A stretch of 64,000 nt of DNA from Ypsolopha sequella (lineage: Eukaryota > Arthropoda > Insecta > Lepidoptera > Ypsolophidae): the NCBI GenBank assembly GCA_934047225.1, contig OW203993.1:26364069-26428068 (forward strand). Direction: 5' to 3'. The first letter of the stretch is position 1. Each line of letters begins with the position of its first letter. Below are positions 10,962-22,042 of the stretch, in pieces. A program made the position numbers and the translations under genes. The notes beneath the pieces were generated by a model. It searched no databases. It saw only the letters and a program-made list of their open reading frames with translations, and was not told the origin of the DNA.

Positions 10962-11494
10962 CTAAATTGTTTTTCTTTGAGGAACCCTAAAATTAAAATA
11001 ATATTCCAATTAACTTTTAGTATTAGTATATTATTACTGTTAAAAACTATTATATTTTATTGTAACAAAATACTTTGTCAATCTGTAAACAAAAATACAC
11101 ACAAACACATCATAAAATACTACACAAACACTACTAATAAATATTACACATTATACAAACTGTACCATTATTATATATATTTAAAAGTCGAGCCACTATG
11201 TTCCAGGATATACCTATATATTAATCTTCCAATGTCATTGTGTTCAAGATTCGATATTATAATAAAGAGCCTTAACACTTCTCTATTGCCTAAAAGATTT
11301 TATAATGTCATCATTGTATTTAACATGTTCTCTATGGCGTGGACTTTATTGCCGTACGACAACGGCTGCTGCGGCGTGGTGCGTGTTAACAAAAAACAAT
11401 GCGAACTACGTCGCTTACTTATAAAGGTAAGTTATTTACTCTTAACAATGTTTTTGTTCCTATTCTTATTCCTATATTTTTATCGATTTACAAA

Positions 11495-14461
11495 ATGTCT
11501 AATGATTTAACGAAAATAAATTCGGACATCGACATGATATGCGCATCCAAAGCGTTCATATGTACACCCGAACAAAGCTCTACTTATTTAGGTGAACAAA
11601 ATTGCAACTTGAGCATAGTACACTGGAATATTCGTAGTATTGGCCATAACTTTAATGAACTGACAGTTTTATTGTCTAGGATCGATGTTTCGTGCGATGT
11701 AATTATACTATCTGAATGCTGGCTAAGTAAAAATGAGAATATCCCTGCTTTAGACGGTTTCAGTTCTTATCGCTCAAGTTATGATAATCAAAATGACGGT
11801 GTGGTGATGTATGTCAGAGCAGAACTTGACTGTAGCATTACGGAACATGCTCTCATGGATGCTAACTGTCTAATCCTCAAGTATAAACAGGAGGTAGCCT
11901 TGGTTGCAATATATCGATCACCCCAGACTAATGACATTAATAACTTTATGATGAGCTTAAATAGATTGCTGCCAAAGTTGTCATCCTTCAGAACTTTAGC
12001 CGTCATAGGTGATATAAACATCAACATTATCCCAGATCCCAGTAACCGTATAGATCCTGATGACTATCTAGAACCTTTAGTCTCATTTGGTCTTGTCCCT
12101 GCTCGTACTTTTCATACACGGAAGAAATCCTGCCTGGACCATGTAATGCTTAGAAGCTCTTCTGATGCTACTACACTTGTCTTTGATATCTGTTCCCCTC
12201 TAGATCATACCCCAGTTCTCTTCAGCACTAAAATTAAAACAAGCACGTTTAAACCAAATGTTACAGTCACTAAAATAGATCAGTTAGCTGTTATTAGAGA
12301 TATTGAAAACACGGATTTCTCACATGTTATGAAATCTAATGATGCCAACCACGCAGCTGATTTGCTTGTATCATTAATATCATCTATAATACAAGAACAT
12401 ACTCAAATTAAAATTATACCGAGACGTAAAAGGACTATGAAACCATGGATAACACCTGGTTTATTGAAGTGTATAAGAAACCGTGACAAGCTTTACAAAA
12501 AATCTAAAAACAACCCCGAAAATATGACCCTACACGTCACTTACACAAGGTATCGTAACTTCTGTAACAGTCTTTTAAAAACAGTCAAGCGCACATATGA
12601 ACAAAATGAGTTTAGTAAGGCCAGAAATAATCCCAAAGCAACTTGGAACATTATAAAAAAAGTTACTAATATAAATTCTAAATCACATCCACCAAAAGAA
12701 CTTTTGAAAATAAAACCCGATTCAGAATCTTCACTTAATGCAGTAAATGATTTCTTTATAAACATTGGAAAAAATCTTGCTGAAAAACTTCAACCCTCCC
12801 CTCTAGACAATAATGAATTTTCGATTTCTTTGCCTGACTCTGTGTCTAACTCTATGGCTATAATGGAAACTGACGAAAATGAAATCGAAAAAATTATTCT
12901 TGGTCTACGCAATGACTGTGCAGTGGGGTGGGATGGTATCTCCTCAATCATTGTTAAGGCTGCCCGACACTGTATCGTGCCTCCACTAACGCATGTCTGT
13001 AATCTTTGTCTTAGATATGGCTCTTTTCCCAATGTATTCAAAAAGGCGATCGTGCATCCGGTCTTTAAGGCGGGGGACAGAGGCAGTGTCAACAACTACA
13101 GGCCTATATCCGTCCTAACAACTTTGTCCAAAATTCTTGAAAAAGTACTAAATTCAAGACTAGTTAAATTTCTAAATAAAAATAACCTAATATCGAACAA
13201 TCAATACGGATTTCAAACTGGTAAATCTACGGAGGATGCATTACTAAATCTAACAAACTCTGTGATTGAATTTGTAGATAAAAAAATCAAGACTATAGGT
13301 ATTTTTCTTGACCTCTCTAAAGCCTTCGACACTGTCTCTGTTCCTTTACTTCTTGATCGATTGCATCAAATAGGAGTAAGAGGCCTTGCTCATGATATTT
13401 TTCGTGACTACTTATCAAATCGTTTTCAATGTGTGACTATTGATGGACTTATGAGCAGGAATAAACAATTATCGTTCGGAGTGCCACAGGGCAGTGTTCT
13501 GGGGCCAACCCTGTTCCTAATTTATATTAATAATTTGTGTGAGCTTCAAATTCAAAATTGTGAAGTTATATCTTATGCTGACGACACGGCACTTCTTGTT
13601 CAAGGTAAAACTTGGAAAGATGCACATGAGCATGCTGAACATGCTATAGGGAGAGTTATGAGATGGTTCTCCGTTAACCAGCTAACACTAAATGTTGACA
13701 AATCCCAATTCATTACATTTACTGCTAGAGCTTCTAACCAGCCCCCACTTGACTCGTTCCATTTTAAAGCCCATAGTTGCAATCGCTTTGGCCCGGAACA
13801 AAACTGTCAATGTTCCAATCTAAAGAGATCTGATAGTGTTAAATATCTAGGTGTTTTAATTGATAATACTCTAAGCTGGAAACAACACCTTGAATACCTA
13901 AAACCCCGTGTCAGAAAACTAATCTACATATTTAAAAACCTTAGATCGTGCGCCGACCAAAAGACTCTTCTAATGGTTTATCATGCCCTAGCCCAATCCA
14001 TCTTAACATACGGCATTGCTGCATGGGGAGGTGCTGGTATCTCATCATTTCTCAGCATCGAGAGAGCTCAAAGGGCTATCCTGAAGGTAATGAATTCTAA
14101 ACCTTTTCGATATCCGACCACACTATTATATCAAGAATGCAAAGTACAAACTGTAAGGCAGCTCTTTATTCTTCAAGTTGTTCTGAGAAAACATGCTTCT
14201 CTAGCCTATGATCCGAACTTTATAACAAAGAAGCGCCGCAATGACCTTGTCTGCAAAATCCCTTTCTTTAAAACAGCATTGGCTAATCGCCATTATCCAA
14301 GCTTGAGTGGCCGCCTATACAACAAATTAAACAGAGAAATTAATATTTACCCTCTTCCTCTGCGACAGTGTAAAATTGCCATCAAAGACTGGATTCAACA
14401 TTTAACATTTAAGGAAACCGAGGATTTGCTCGACCCTCTAATCTTCCAAATTATAAAATAA
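11495..14461 (+). CDS. non-LTR ORF2: AP-like endonuclease and reverse transcriptase
   Basis: This intact frame encodes 988 residues from the ATG at 11495; the frame is open from 11399, but the later ATG is the likelier start because the earlier residues are hydrophobic and unlike the family. The N-terminal endonuclease shows VHWNIRSIGHN, SECWL, VAIYRSP, VIGDIN and the C-terminal SPLDHTPV, which supply the usual N, E, D and H positions. The RT follows with NNYRPISVLTT, YGFQTGKST, FLDLSKAFDT, FGVPQGSVLGP and the catalytic SYADDTALL. The thumb and tail follow. No stop or frameshift was seen. With ORF1 interrupted, this copy could at best supply its polymerase in trans. The clade (Daphne/Kiri/Jockey-like) is inferred only. 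Confidence 0.9.
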   Translation: MSNDLTKINSDIDMICASKAFICTPEQSSTYLGEQNCNLSIVHWNIRSIGHNFNELTVLLSRIDVSCDVIILSECWLSKNENIPALDGFSSYRSSYDNQNDGVVMYVRAELDCSITEHALMDANCLILKYKQEVALVAIYRSPQTNDINNFMMSLNRLLPKLSSFRTLAVIGDININIIPDPSNRIDPDDYLEPLVSFGLVPARTFHTRKKSCLDHVMLRSSSDATTLVFDICSPLDHTPVLFSTKIKTSTFKPNVTVTKIDQLAVIRDIENTDFSHVMKSNDANHAADLLVSLISSIIQEHTQIKIIPRRKRTMKPWITPGLLKCIRNRDKLYKKSKNNPENMTLHVTYTRYRNFCNSLLKTVKRTYEQNEFSKARNNPKATWNIIKKVTNINSKSHPPKELLKIKPDSESSLNAVNDFFINIGKNLAEKLQPSPLDNNEFSISLPDSVSNSMAIMETDENEIEKIILGLRNDCAVGWDGISSIIVKAARHCIVPPLTHVCNLCLRYGSFPNVFKKAIVHPVFKAGDRGSVNNYRPISVLTTLSKILEKVLNSRLVKFLNKNNLISNNQYGFQTGKSTEDALLNLTNSVIEFVDKKIKTIGIFLDLSKAFDTVSVPLLLDRLHQIGVRGLAHDIFRDYLSNRFQCVTIDGLMSRNKQLSFGVPQGSVLGPTLFLIYINNLCELQIQNCEVISYADDTALLVQGKTWKDAHEHAEHAIGRVMRWFSVNQLTLNVDKSQFITFTARASNQPPLDSFHFKAHSCNRFGPEQNCQCSNLKRSDSVKYLGVLIDNTLSWKQHLEYLKPRVRKLIYIFKNLRSCADQKTLLMVYHALAQSILTYGIAAWGGAGISSFLSIERAQRAILKVMNSKPFRYPTTLLYQECKVQTVRQLFILQVVLRKHASLAYDPNFITKKRRNDLVCKIPFFKTALANRHYPSLSGRLYNKLNREINIYPLPLRQCKIAIKDWIQHLTFKETEDLLDPLIFQIIK

Positions 14462-14880
14462 ATATAGCGAGGTATATTATACTATTAGTTCTATTATATA
14501 CAAACACATCTTCACAAACACAACGCATTCATCCTCACACTTCATACACATACCATTCACACATTACTCACCCTCATACTCAAATTCATACCTTTACCAT
14601 CATACCATTAATTAATTCATCTTCTTTTTTGGAAAAATTAAAACCTAATGGTAATACTAACCTACTAACCCACTAATATGATATTATAAGATTTCTATGT
14701 ACCTACTAACCACATTCCTGTTTGTATTTTTCTGTAAATAATTATTACGCTAACACTTTGATCAGTATAATTTATAATATAAGAGGAGAAACTGGTTCCT
14801 GAATCTCAGTATTAACTTTTTGGGAGCCAGTTGCTTTACAACAATTGTGACTTTGTGTATGAAAATAAATACTTTTTATG
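14462..14880 (+). other. 3' UTR of the non-LTR element
   Basis: Non-coding, rich in CA and ATACC strings. It contains a hairpin-capable pair (AACTGG near 14792 with CCAGTT near 14827) shortly before an AAATAAATAC polyadenylation-like signal. The end is approximate. Confidence 0.55.
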
Positions 14881-15474
14881 TTTAATTAGGCGTTAAATAT
14901 TGTACAGGATATCATCATGAAATTTTAGACATCGCCTTAAATAATCATTAAAAAGGTATGAAAACGCCTCAAAATCCCTAGTTTTGTGAGCGGCCCGCTC
15001 CCGGTGAGCAGGGTATAGGCAAATATAAAATTAAAGCGTTAGAACAGGACAGATTTCCCCGAACACCGAATGGGCCTTAAGTATTAATTTCCAAACAGAC
15101 TCAGGAAAAAGAGACTATACAAAGAGCAAGTGGGTTTTGTAAACCGATAAAATAATTGAGATCCAAGCTGGTGAAGTTCTGTCTAAGGGTTCCTAATATA
15201 GCCTTTTTTAACCGAACTTGGCGTTTACTGACTACTGTTTCCCAATTCCTAGCATTAAATTATGCATTGAGAATAAGTGATATTATGTAAGTAATGCATC
15301 TTTGCTTTATAGTTCAAGAATCGAAATACTTACCATTTTTTACTTTGCCTTTAAACACGATTAAATATTAACAAATATTCCGCGTAAACGCCTACTTGAG
15401 TGAAACGAGAACCGAGCAATGAAGACTGGCTCACTCAACGTACGCAGAATATAAACGAAAAATACCTGCCTCAT
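14881..15474. other. intergenic, no gene recognised
   Basis: No coding signal. A GC-rich palindrome-like string gcggcccgctcc lies near 14990. Confidence 0.4.
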
Positions 15475-15652
15475 AACGTTGAATAAATAACGGTAAAATT
15501 ATCGTTAGTTTATTACTAACGTTACAATTTAATAACGTTAAAAAGTCACTTTACTAACGTTAATTGGGATAACGTTAGTTTTGTTGGTAGTAACGTTAAC
15601 ACCGTTTGACAGCGATAACGTTACCATCTTTTTAACGTTAAGTGAAGCCCTG
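15475..15652 (-). mobile_element. hAT-like transposon terminus with AACGTTA array
   Basis: Read on the minus strand, a terminus CAGGGCTTCACTTAACG starts at 15652. Inside it, the palindromic core AACGTT occurs about eight times within roughly 175 bp. CAGGG ends followed by clustered short motifs are typical of hAT transposons. The opposite terminus was not found and no transposase is encoded next to it, so this is a fragment or a non-autonomous copy. Confidence 0.55.
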
Positions 15653-16568
15653 TTATGTACATTTCTTGCTCGACGTATTTTCAATAATCGTAAAAACGAC
15701 GTATTCACAATAATGCGAGGTAGTTGGTGTAATCTTGAGAAATATGTATTAATTAAATTTGATCGATGTAAGACACCTGGTAAGATTAAAAAAAACTTCC
15801 CTCTTGCAACTGCAACTCATTAGTATAATAATATTATATGTAAAAAGGTATAATAAGTATAGCTGCCCGCTGAAAGTAAGTGTGTTTGACTTGCTTTAAA
15901 GGCCTAAATATTATACTTGTTTTAACTAAATAGATCAATTTACTACAGATAAGTAACGGCTCCATAAATTCGCACCTCTATCGTTACACGGCAGCGACGA
16001 AATAAGCGAGACAAAAATACTACAGAACTAAAAAGAGTAAGAGACAGCTTGAAAGACTTCAACGCGGTGTGCAAGTTTCAATCATCAACTGACCACTATG
16101 ACAGAAATAAATTTCTATGTTTGAACACTTGGCGATTTATCCATCGCAAGGAGATATAAATTAACATTATATCATTGCAGTATAGAAAAGTAAATTAAGT
16201 AAATTAGTTAAGAAAAGTAAAAGACTATAAACTATAACTTGTGACTATAAACAGATAATTTTATTACTTCAGACATGCTTATATGGGCAAAGTTCCCTTT
16301 GCCTTCACACTTAGTGGAAAAAAAAAACATTTTTCGCAACACAACGGTTCCCAAGCCAGAAGGAAGACTGCTCGCTCCGCTCTTGTTTTGAGGCTCGCTC
16401 CTGGTAAAAGTGTTTCGTGGGATCGCTCTTTTATACCAACATAAAAATGAGGTAAGTTGCGAATTGTAAATGCTCACTCAACCAGACAATTCTTTGAGGT
16501 GAAACGCACACCGGTATTCTGAAAACTTCTAGTCCGCTCTGAAGTTGCTCTTCCGAAGAACATCATTT
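15653..16568. other. intergenic, no gene recognised
   Basis: Two short open frames (15581-15823 plus and 16232-16477 minus) show no domain or splice logic. Nothing else stands out. Confidence 0.4.
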
Positions 16569-17080
16569 TCTTTCCCGATAGGTAACTAGAGGTAGTGTAT
16601 CCTTGTAGTGTATAATTGTTAGGTAATATCGATAGTTATTAAGTATAATGTATATTTTCTGTTTGTTTAATTTTAAGTTTGTTAAAATAATAAATTATGT
16701 GATTGTAATGTAACCCTAGACTTATTTGTTTCTATTATGTGTGAGGGTAATCAAACAAAATTTCTCTCTCTTTTCCCGAAATACCCCCAGATTGACAACT
16801 GAGCGAATTTAGTCCCTTCCCTTGTAAACTGTTGGGTTATCTTAAGTTTTTATTTCTTTTTTGTATTTGTTTTATAATTTAAGTAATTTGTTGTTTAAGA
16901 ACTATTATTTTATGTAAAAATTAACCAAAATTGAAATCTGTAATTGGCCTTAATATTAAGTTATATGTTATTTTGTTTTATCCTTATTATATATCGCTGT
17001 AGATTTCTGTACATAAATAAATAAAATAAAATAAATAATCCTTTTCTTTCCCGATAGGTAGGTAGAGGTAGTGTATACTC
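16565..17080. repeat. direct repeat flanking an A-rich-tailed segment
   Basis: The string TTTTCTTTCCCGATAGGTA followed by TAGAGGTAGTGTAT occurs at about 16565-16600 and again at about 17040-17076. The DNA between ends in an A-rich (AAATAAAATAAAT)-like tail at 17013-17037, as expected for a retroposed 3' UTR or SINE. The repeats are too long for a normal target-site duplication, so a segmental duplication is also possible. Confidence 0.5.
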
Positions 17081-17172
17081 TATGGAGGTAGTCTCTTCGT
17101 GTTCAGACTGGAATAGAAGTTTGGCGCGATCCATTTATATCTTACCTATTCTTATTATTTTTCTTATTAGCA

Positions 17173-17598
17173 GGAATGAAAAAAACCCAGAGGCGCCGGG
17201 CTGTAAGGAGCCCGAAGTACAAGGCGCGCGCGCGGCCGAAGCACAGCAGACCGCACCGCGCCCTGGTGCCGGTGGCGACGCACGGTATATATTGATTTCA
17301 CTGGCGCCACCGCCGACCCCACAATATGTGCCGCAGCCGCCACCATATTATCTACCGCAGCTGCCGCCACATTACGTGCCGCCACGGACGCCACAATATG
17401 CGCCGCAGCCGCCGCCGCCACATTATGTGCCATCAGTATCACGGGCGCCACAATATGTATCACGGGCGCCACAATATGTATCACGGGCGCCACAATATGT
17501 ATCACTGGCGCCACAATATGTACCACAGCCGCCGCCACATGTGCGGCATGTGCCGCAGCCGAGCCGCCGGGAGAGCAGCAGCCGGAGCTGCAGCATTC
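17173..17598 (+). CDS. possible proline/tyrosine-rich exon
   Basis: A stretch between a 3' splice site (TTATTAGCAG at 17163-17172) and a 5' splice site (TTC/GTAAGT at 17599) stays open in the frame that gives repeated APQYVSR and PQPPPHYVP units. The other two plus frames and one minus frame are also largely open because the DNA is a short tandem repeat, so openness proves little. No domain is recognised. If real, it would be a low-complexity, possibly structural, protein segment. A low-complexity repeat without function is equally plausible. Confidence 0.3.
17440..17523. repeat. 21-bp minisatellite, four units
   Basis: Three exact 21-bp units beginning CACGGGCGCCACAATATG (17440, 17461, 17482) are followed by a fourth with two changes (17503-17523). 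Degenerate GCCGCCACAATATG-like units extend to about 17310. The period is a multiple of three. Confidence 0.95.
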
Positions 17599-17599
17599 G

Positions 17600-18526
17600 T
17601 AAGTTCATTTTATATTATTATATTTACGAGTGGTTTATTTTTTATTTACAAGTTTTAGGTGCTAAGTACTAATTGTCGGTTTGTCGTCCGCCGCACATCT
17701 TTCCTTTCCGCCATTTTGTTCTATCTGCTGTTGTGGTGGGTGGCGTCACTTAAACCATTGAAAATGCCTATAAGTAACATTATCTTCATATTTATAATTC
17801 GAAATTCAAAAGTTCAAAAATATAAATGTGTTACAGCCGCACTCAGAGTCGTTCGTTAAGTTAACGCTAATGCGTATTTAGGTAATTGCCATTAAATTAC
17901 TTAGTGGCTGGTTCAACTCAGAGACGATTTTTTACCTGTCATTAGTTAATGATAGATTTAAGTAAACGCAGGGCTGCCTGCCACTACCGTTTCGATAAAA
18001 ATGCAGTGTTGCCGTATGAAAATAAGACATACCAAAAAAAAGTTCTAAACAAAACGCATTTCTGACAATTTATAATAATTTGTATGGCAACTGGCGCTCT
18101 CTAGCGGACGTTAAACGTTAATTTTCACTTTGAAAATTTGGGAAACGAAACGCAGCTGTTAAAAGTGACGCCATTGGTAATTTGGTTCAATTCTTCAATC
18201 TTCATTCCGTTTCTTCCTTTGATTCGTGAATGTGCTCTTCTGTATTTATTGCGATTTATCGACGACCATGGCTCTGTTTTTGGACTGTATTTGGATTTCT
18301 TCTACGATTGACTTTGGCTGTGTTACTGGACTCGATTATATTGCATTTTTGTTGGACTTGGCTTGCTTACTGGACACCGGACTGCGTGTGATTTGTTTTC
18401 TTTGCCCATTCTCCAAAGAAATAATATATTTCCCAATGGTGTGTACCGAAAATAATTATCTGATAGACGATAGCGCTATGTTAAGTTGAATGAAAAATTA
18501 ATCCACTTTACTTTATTCTTTTTCAG
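17600..18526. other. upstream region of the Harbinger Myb-like gene
   Basis: No domain was found. Bases 18170-18490 contain an 87-codon frame without a recognised product and may be 5' UTR. The following exon begins after TTTTTCAG at 18526. The Harbinger left terminus is probably within this region but could not be fixed. Confidence 0.35.
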
Positions 18527-18736
18527 GATCCTGCGGCCAAAACCCCAAGAAAAAGAGAGCCACATTTTACAGCAGATGAAAAGGCTTTCCTAGCACAGTT
18601 AATAAAAAAGAGACCTATTATTGAATCAAAACAAACTGATGGCAAAATTTTAGAAAGGAAGAAGGTTGCATGGGATCTCCTTACGACAGAGTTTGATAGC
18701 AACCATCAAGTCCATAAGGGAAGCATCCATACAGTA

Positions 18737-18960
18737 GTATAGTCACATCTTTGCGATTATATCTTTAAGTTATTAACAATGTGCATATTTATTGCACATT
18801 GTAAGATATAATTAAGTGAGATAGCGTAAAAACAGTTAACATGACAGTATTGTACAAAAAGGGGAGATATTTCTGTCAACAAACTGCCTTGCAGTTTGGC
18901 GGGATATAATATGTATCTAATGTGCTGTTAAGGAAGTGAATAAACGATTATTATTTTTAT
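18737..18960 (+). mobile_element. non-LTR retrotransposon 3'-UTR fragment
   Basis: This non-coding insertion carries a perfect 7-bp hairpin (CAAACTG, loop CCTTG, CAGTTTG at 18880-18898), followed by a TGAATAAACG signal. The same hairpin with another loop occurs in the 3' UTR of the fragment ending at 30573, so both belong to one family. It interrupts the Myb-like gene after the SANT exon. Confidence 0.6.
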
Positions 18961-19869
18961 TATGTAGGTACACTTTTCAGTCACGGGCCCATAGGGACCC
19001 GGTCATTTGAAAGGCATTCATGGGGCCGAAGCCAACATTGAAGAGGCCTTTGGTACCATTTAATCTAAATGTGAGATGGCTGCATCCATGGAGTTATTAT
19101 TATTATTGTTCTGCAGCGAGATACCATTGTGCTAAAAGGAGCGTGGGATAACATGAAAGCTGTCACGCGTAAGGCTAGATCAGTTCAACGGGGCAATATA
19201 ATTCGGACCGGTGGAGGACCTAACATCCCTCCCGCAACACCACAGCAGGGAGCCCTAATCACATTAGTGGAAGAGGTATTGTCTATTTATTTGAGTGTGT
19301 TTAAATAATAATAAATTCAATTTAGTTAACACAGCCTGTCTCACATATTTATTATTTTAAAATTTCAGGCTGCACCTGTTATGATTTGTGAGATTGACAA
19401 TGAGTTCGACAGCGATGGAGCTGTCTTACACAAAATTAAACCGAAACCACTCTGACACCAGGGGTGGCCACTACCTCATATGACGACACAATGGAATATT
19501 CCCTAACCGTAGAATATACCCCATCGCCAAGTACGATAGAAATCCCAGTTCCTGAGTCAGTTCCGGAGCCGATAGAGTTGGTAGACGAAACAGGTACGAA
19601 AATGTTCTTTTTTTATGAAATTGTGTTTGCATTTCATACAATAATATTATTATTTTCTTAATTACTTTTCACTTTTCTAGAGAGTCCAAAAACTGCTCAA
19701 AACCTGATGAGAAAACCAATGGACTACGTCAGACGAGAGGCAACAATGCGCATTAAGCATCTTGAAAAGAAGAAAAGAATGGAAATGCGCACATTAAAAG
19801 CTAAGGTAATTAACAATACCTTAATAAGATTGTCAGTTTACGTGGCTAGCTAATTATATGTATAATCTA

Positions 19870-19975
19870 GTATTTGGCCAGCGTTCAACACCTTTTGACA
19901 CAACAAAACACCATATTCCATGTGTTTAATGTCAAATTGGCCTGTCAAAAGGTGTTTAGAGGGTGTTAAAAACCG
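19870..19975. repeat. small foldback in an intron
   Basis: AACACCTTTTGACA and its complement TGTCAAAAGGTGTT form the arms of a foldback about 85 bp long, lying between two exons of the Myb-like gene. It is probably a MITE remnant. Confidence 0.6.
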
Positions 19976-21307
19976 ACCAAGTTAGGCTAGCTGTAATATA
20001 TATATTTTTTTTTCAGTTGGAGGTTCAAGAAATAAAAAAGCGAACTGCAACTTTAGAGGAAGATAGTTTAAAATCGGAGGTACAGGAAAGAAAGGTTAAG
20101 TTGGAGATACAAGAAAAAAAAAAGAACTGCGGCTATGGAGGAAGAAAAAGTAGAATTGGAGTTGGAGGAAATAAAGAAACGAAGAAAAGACTAGAAACAT
20201 TTTAATAATTTGTATTAATGTACAAAATAATTAACATTAAAATTAAAAATAAGTACAAAATTGAAATAATTTATTTTAATGTAGACTCTAATTAACATTA
20301 CAATGAAAGGAATCAACATCGTGGTCGCCCGCGAGTTGAAGTGGCGTGATGTCTCTGCCCCGCGCGCCTCCCCTCAGCTACCCGCGGAAGCCTTCCACGA
20401 GGGGCCGGTTTGAGCGTTGCCGGTACGGGTATTTCTACCCGATTTCGGGTAATTTAGGCCCTCACCGGGTATCTTACGGGTAATCATAACTGCCGGGTAA
20501 TTTCGGGTAATTTTAACAAACCCGTATTGAATTTCTCGAATTAAATCGTATTGACGCTGTTGATGCACAAAACGGAATAATTTTGAGACGCATCATGCGC
20601 GCAAATGCCCAAAACGGAATGCATCCTAACAATTCCTATCTTTATCTACTCTGTGTGTGTGAGTATACGTGAGTCCTACATGTGAGGCAAAACGTGCAAA
20701 AGGGATGCTCTTATACAAATTCTCATTGGATAAGGCAAGCACGAAGAGTTTTTTTACCATCAATCAAGGTCGAAGCTTTTGTTTTGTTTTGCTGTTTTGC
20801 AGTTTTCACTTAAAAGCTACAAAAAACTTGATCTGAATGTGTAAACTTTAGCAGAAAGAAATCTTTTTATTGTTGTTGATGATAATTCTTTCCAAGTACC
20901 TACTTATAGTAGGAATTCTCTTGTCTTGTTGTGTGAGATTGGATATCCTGTACCGGTAAGTAGGTACTTACCTAAATCAAACTTTATAATTTTCATCCGT
21001 GATTTTGTTAAGCAATTCGCAGTGTTTTGTGTTTATTTTATTGCAGTTTATATGATGATGATAATAAAGTATATATTATTTCAATTTTTACTGCAGAAAT
21101 GAATTTAAGTGTAAAATCAGACCGCATCGGTTTGTTTTGTTGTAGGTACTTATGTATATTTCATTTTGGCGCCTTGGCGGTCATTTCAACGATACTTTTT
21201 CTCTATTTAATAGATAAGATAGATCTAGATTCTATCTCTTTTTCATGTAGAGAAAGAACGAACGATGCCACAGATCACTTTTAATACTACAAAAACGATG
21301 CTTTTTC

Positions 21308-21656
21308 CGTGTTTATATCACCTGCATCGTGATGCGGCGATTTGTGTTATAAACGACCATTTTTTAACTGTCAGTTTGACACTTCCCAATTTCCGTGTTT
21401 AAATCACCTTCATCGTGATGAAGACTGCACCATGATGCGGCGATTTGTGTTATAAACGACCATTTTTTAACTGTCAGTTTGACACTTTCCAATGACAATT
21501 GTCAAAAATACGATGCAGACTGCATCGTGATGGCCGCATCACGATGCAGACTGCATCACGATGCAGGTGCTATAAACACGCTAATTGACAATTGTCAAAA
21601 ATACGATGCAGACTGCATCGTGATGGCCGCATCACGATGCAGGTGCTATAAACACG
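21308..21656. repeat. palindromic MITE-like block with internal tandem repeats
   Basis: The 31-bp end CGTGTTTATATCACCTGCAT... (21308-21338) is matched by an inverted copy at 21626-21656 with one mismatch. Inside are two direct copies of a unit containing GATTTGTGTTATAAACGACC (from about 21338 and 21440) and two of a unit starting ATTGACAATTGTCAAAAATA (from about 21494 and 21586). The shared string CATCGTGATG lets many alternative hairpins form. No coding capacity is evident. Confidence 0.8.
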
Positions 21657-22042
21657 CTATTTGTTATTTTTGGTGTTACCAGTGCATGCAAAAAGCTAAC
21701 AAATTGTGAATTTTTCAAAACTAAAAACTAACTTAAACCGGCAGCATTATTTGCTCACTTTCTGGACGTCATCATCGATTTTAAAACTTATACTCGCTTT
21801 ACAAACTTATTTTACTCGCGTATCTATTAAAGATTATAAAAAACAGAGATGGCGAACATTAACACAAAAATATTTATGCTGATCTTTCAATTGTCAGATA
21901 GGTAGTAAATAATGCCGTAAGTTTTAGTCAAGGGCAGGGCCGGCAGCGGGCTATTAAAAAACTATTAAAAAGTAGATTTTATGCATTTTTTTCGTTTCTT
22001 CGGATTTTTATGTTTGCTTTTTTTTGGTGGCAGGTTGCGAAT

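Larger units (their letters stand above)
8620..14880 (+). mobile_element. nearly complete non-LTR retrotransposon (Jockey/CR1 group)
   Basis: The element has a 5' UTR, an ORF1 (interrupted by another element), a linker of about 530 bp, an endonuclease/RT ORF2 and a 3' UTR of about 420 bp ending near an AAATAAATAC string (14864). Boundaries are approximate because no target-site duplication was found. It lies just upstream of the minus-strand tandem-exon gene and probably inserted into one of that gene's introns. Confidence 0.75.
18527..20205 (+). pseudogene. PIF/Harbinger-associated Myb/SANT-like protein
   Basis: PIF/Harbinger elements encode a nuclease and a separate Myb-like DNA-binding partner. 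Here exon 18527-18733 encodes the SANT-like helix region (PHFTADEKAFLAQLI). Exon 19117-19275 carries LKGAWDNMKAVTRKA and TGGGP. Exon 19369-19593 is acidic and has a premature TGA after KIKPKPL. Exon 19681-19805 and exon 20017-20205 encode a charged coiled coil (RIKHLEKKKRM, then VQEIKKRTATLEED). Most boundaries have AG/GT sites. An A-run near 20115 shifts the frame, so the tail is misread. A non-LTR 3' fragment interrupts it at about 18737-18960. The matching nuclease lies on the opposite strand at 25.4-28.9 kb. Confidence 0.7.

Noticed and set aside
10977..11510. 177-codon frame between ORF1 and ORF2 of the large non-LTR element
   Set aside because: It starts at TTG, is low-complexity and hydrophobic, overlaps ORF2 in another frame and has no domain; it is more likely the linker between the ORFs.
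20427..20525. CGGGTA-rich DNA considered as telomere-like repeat
   Set aside because: The spacing is irregular and the same motif lies at the other end of a hAT element, so subterminal transposon motifs explain it better.
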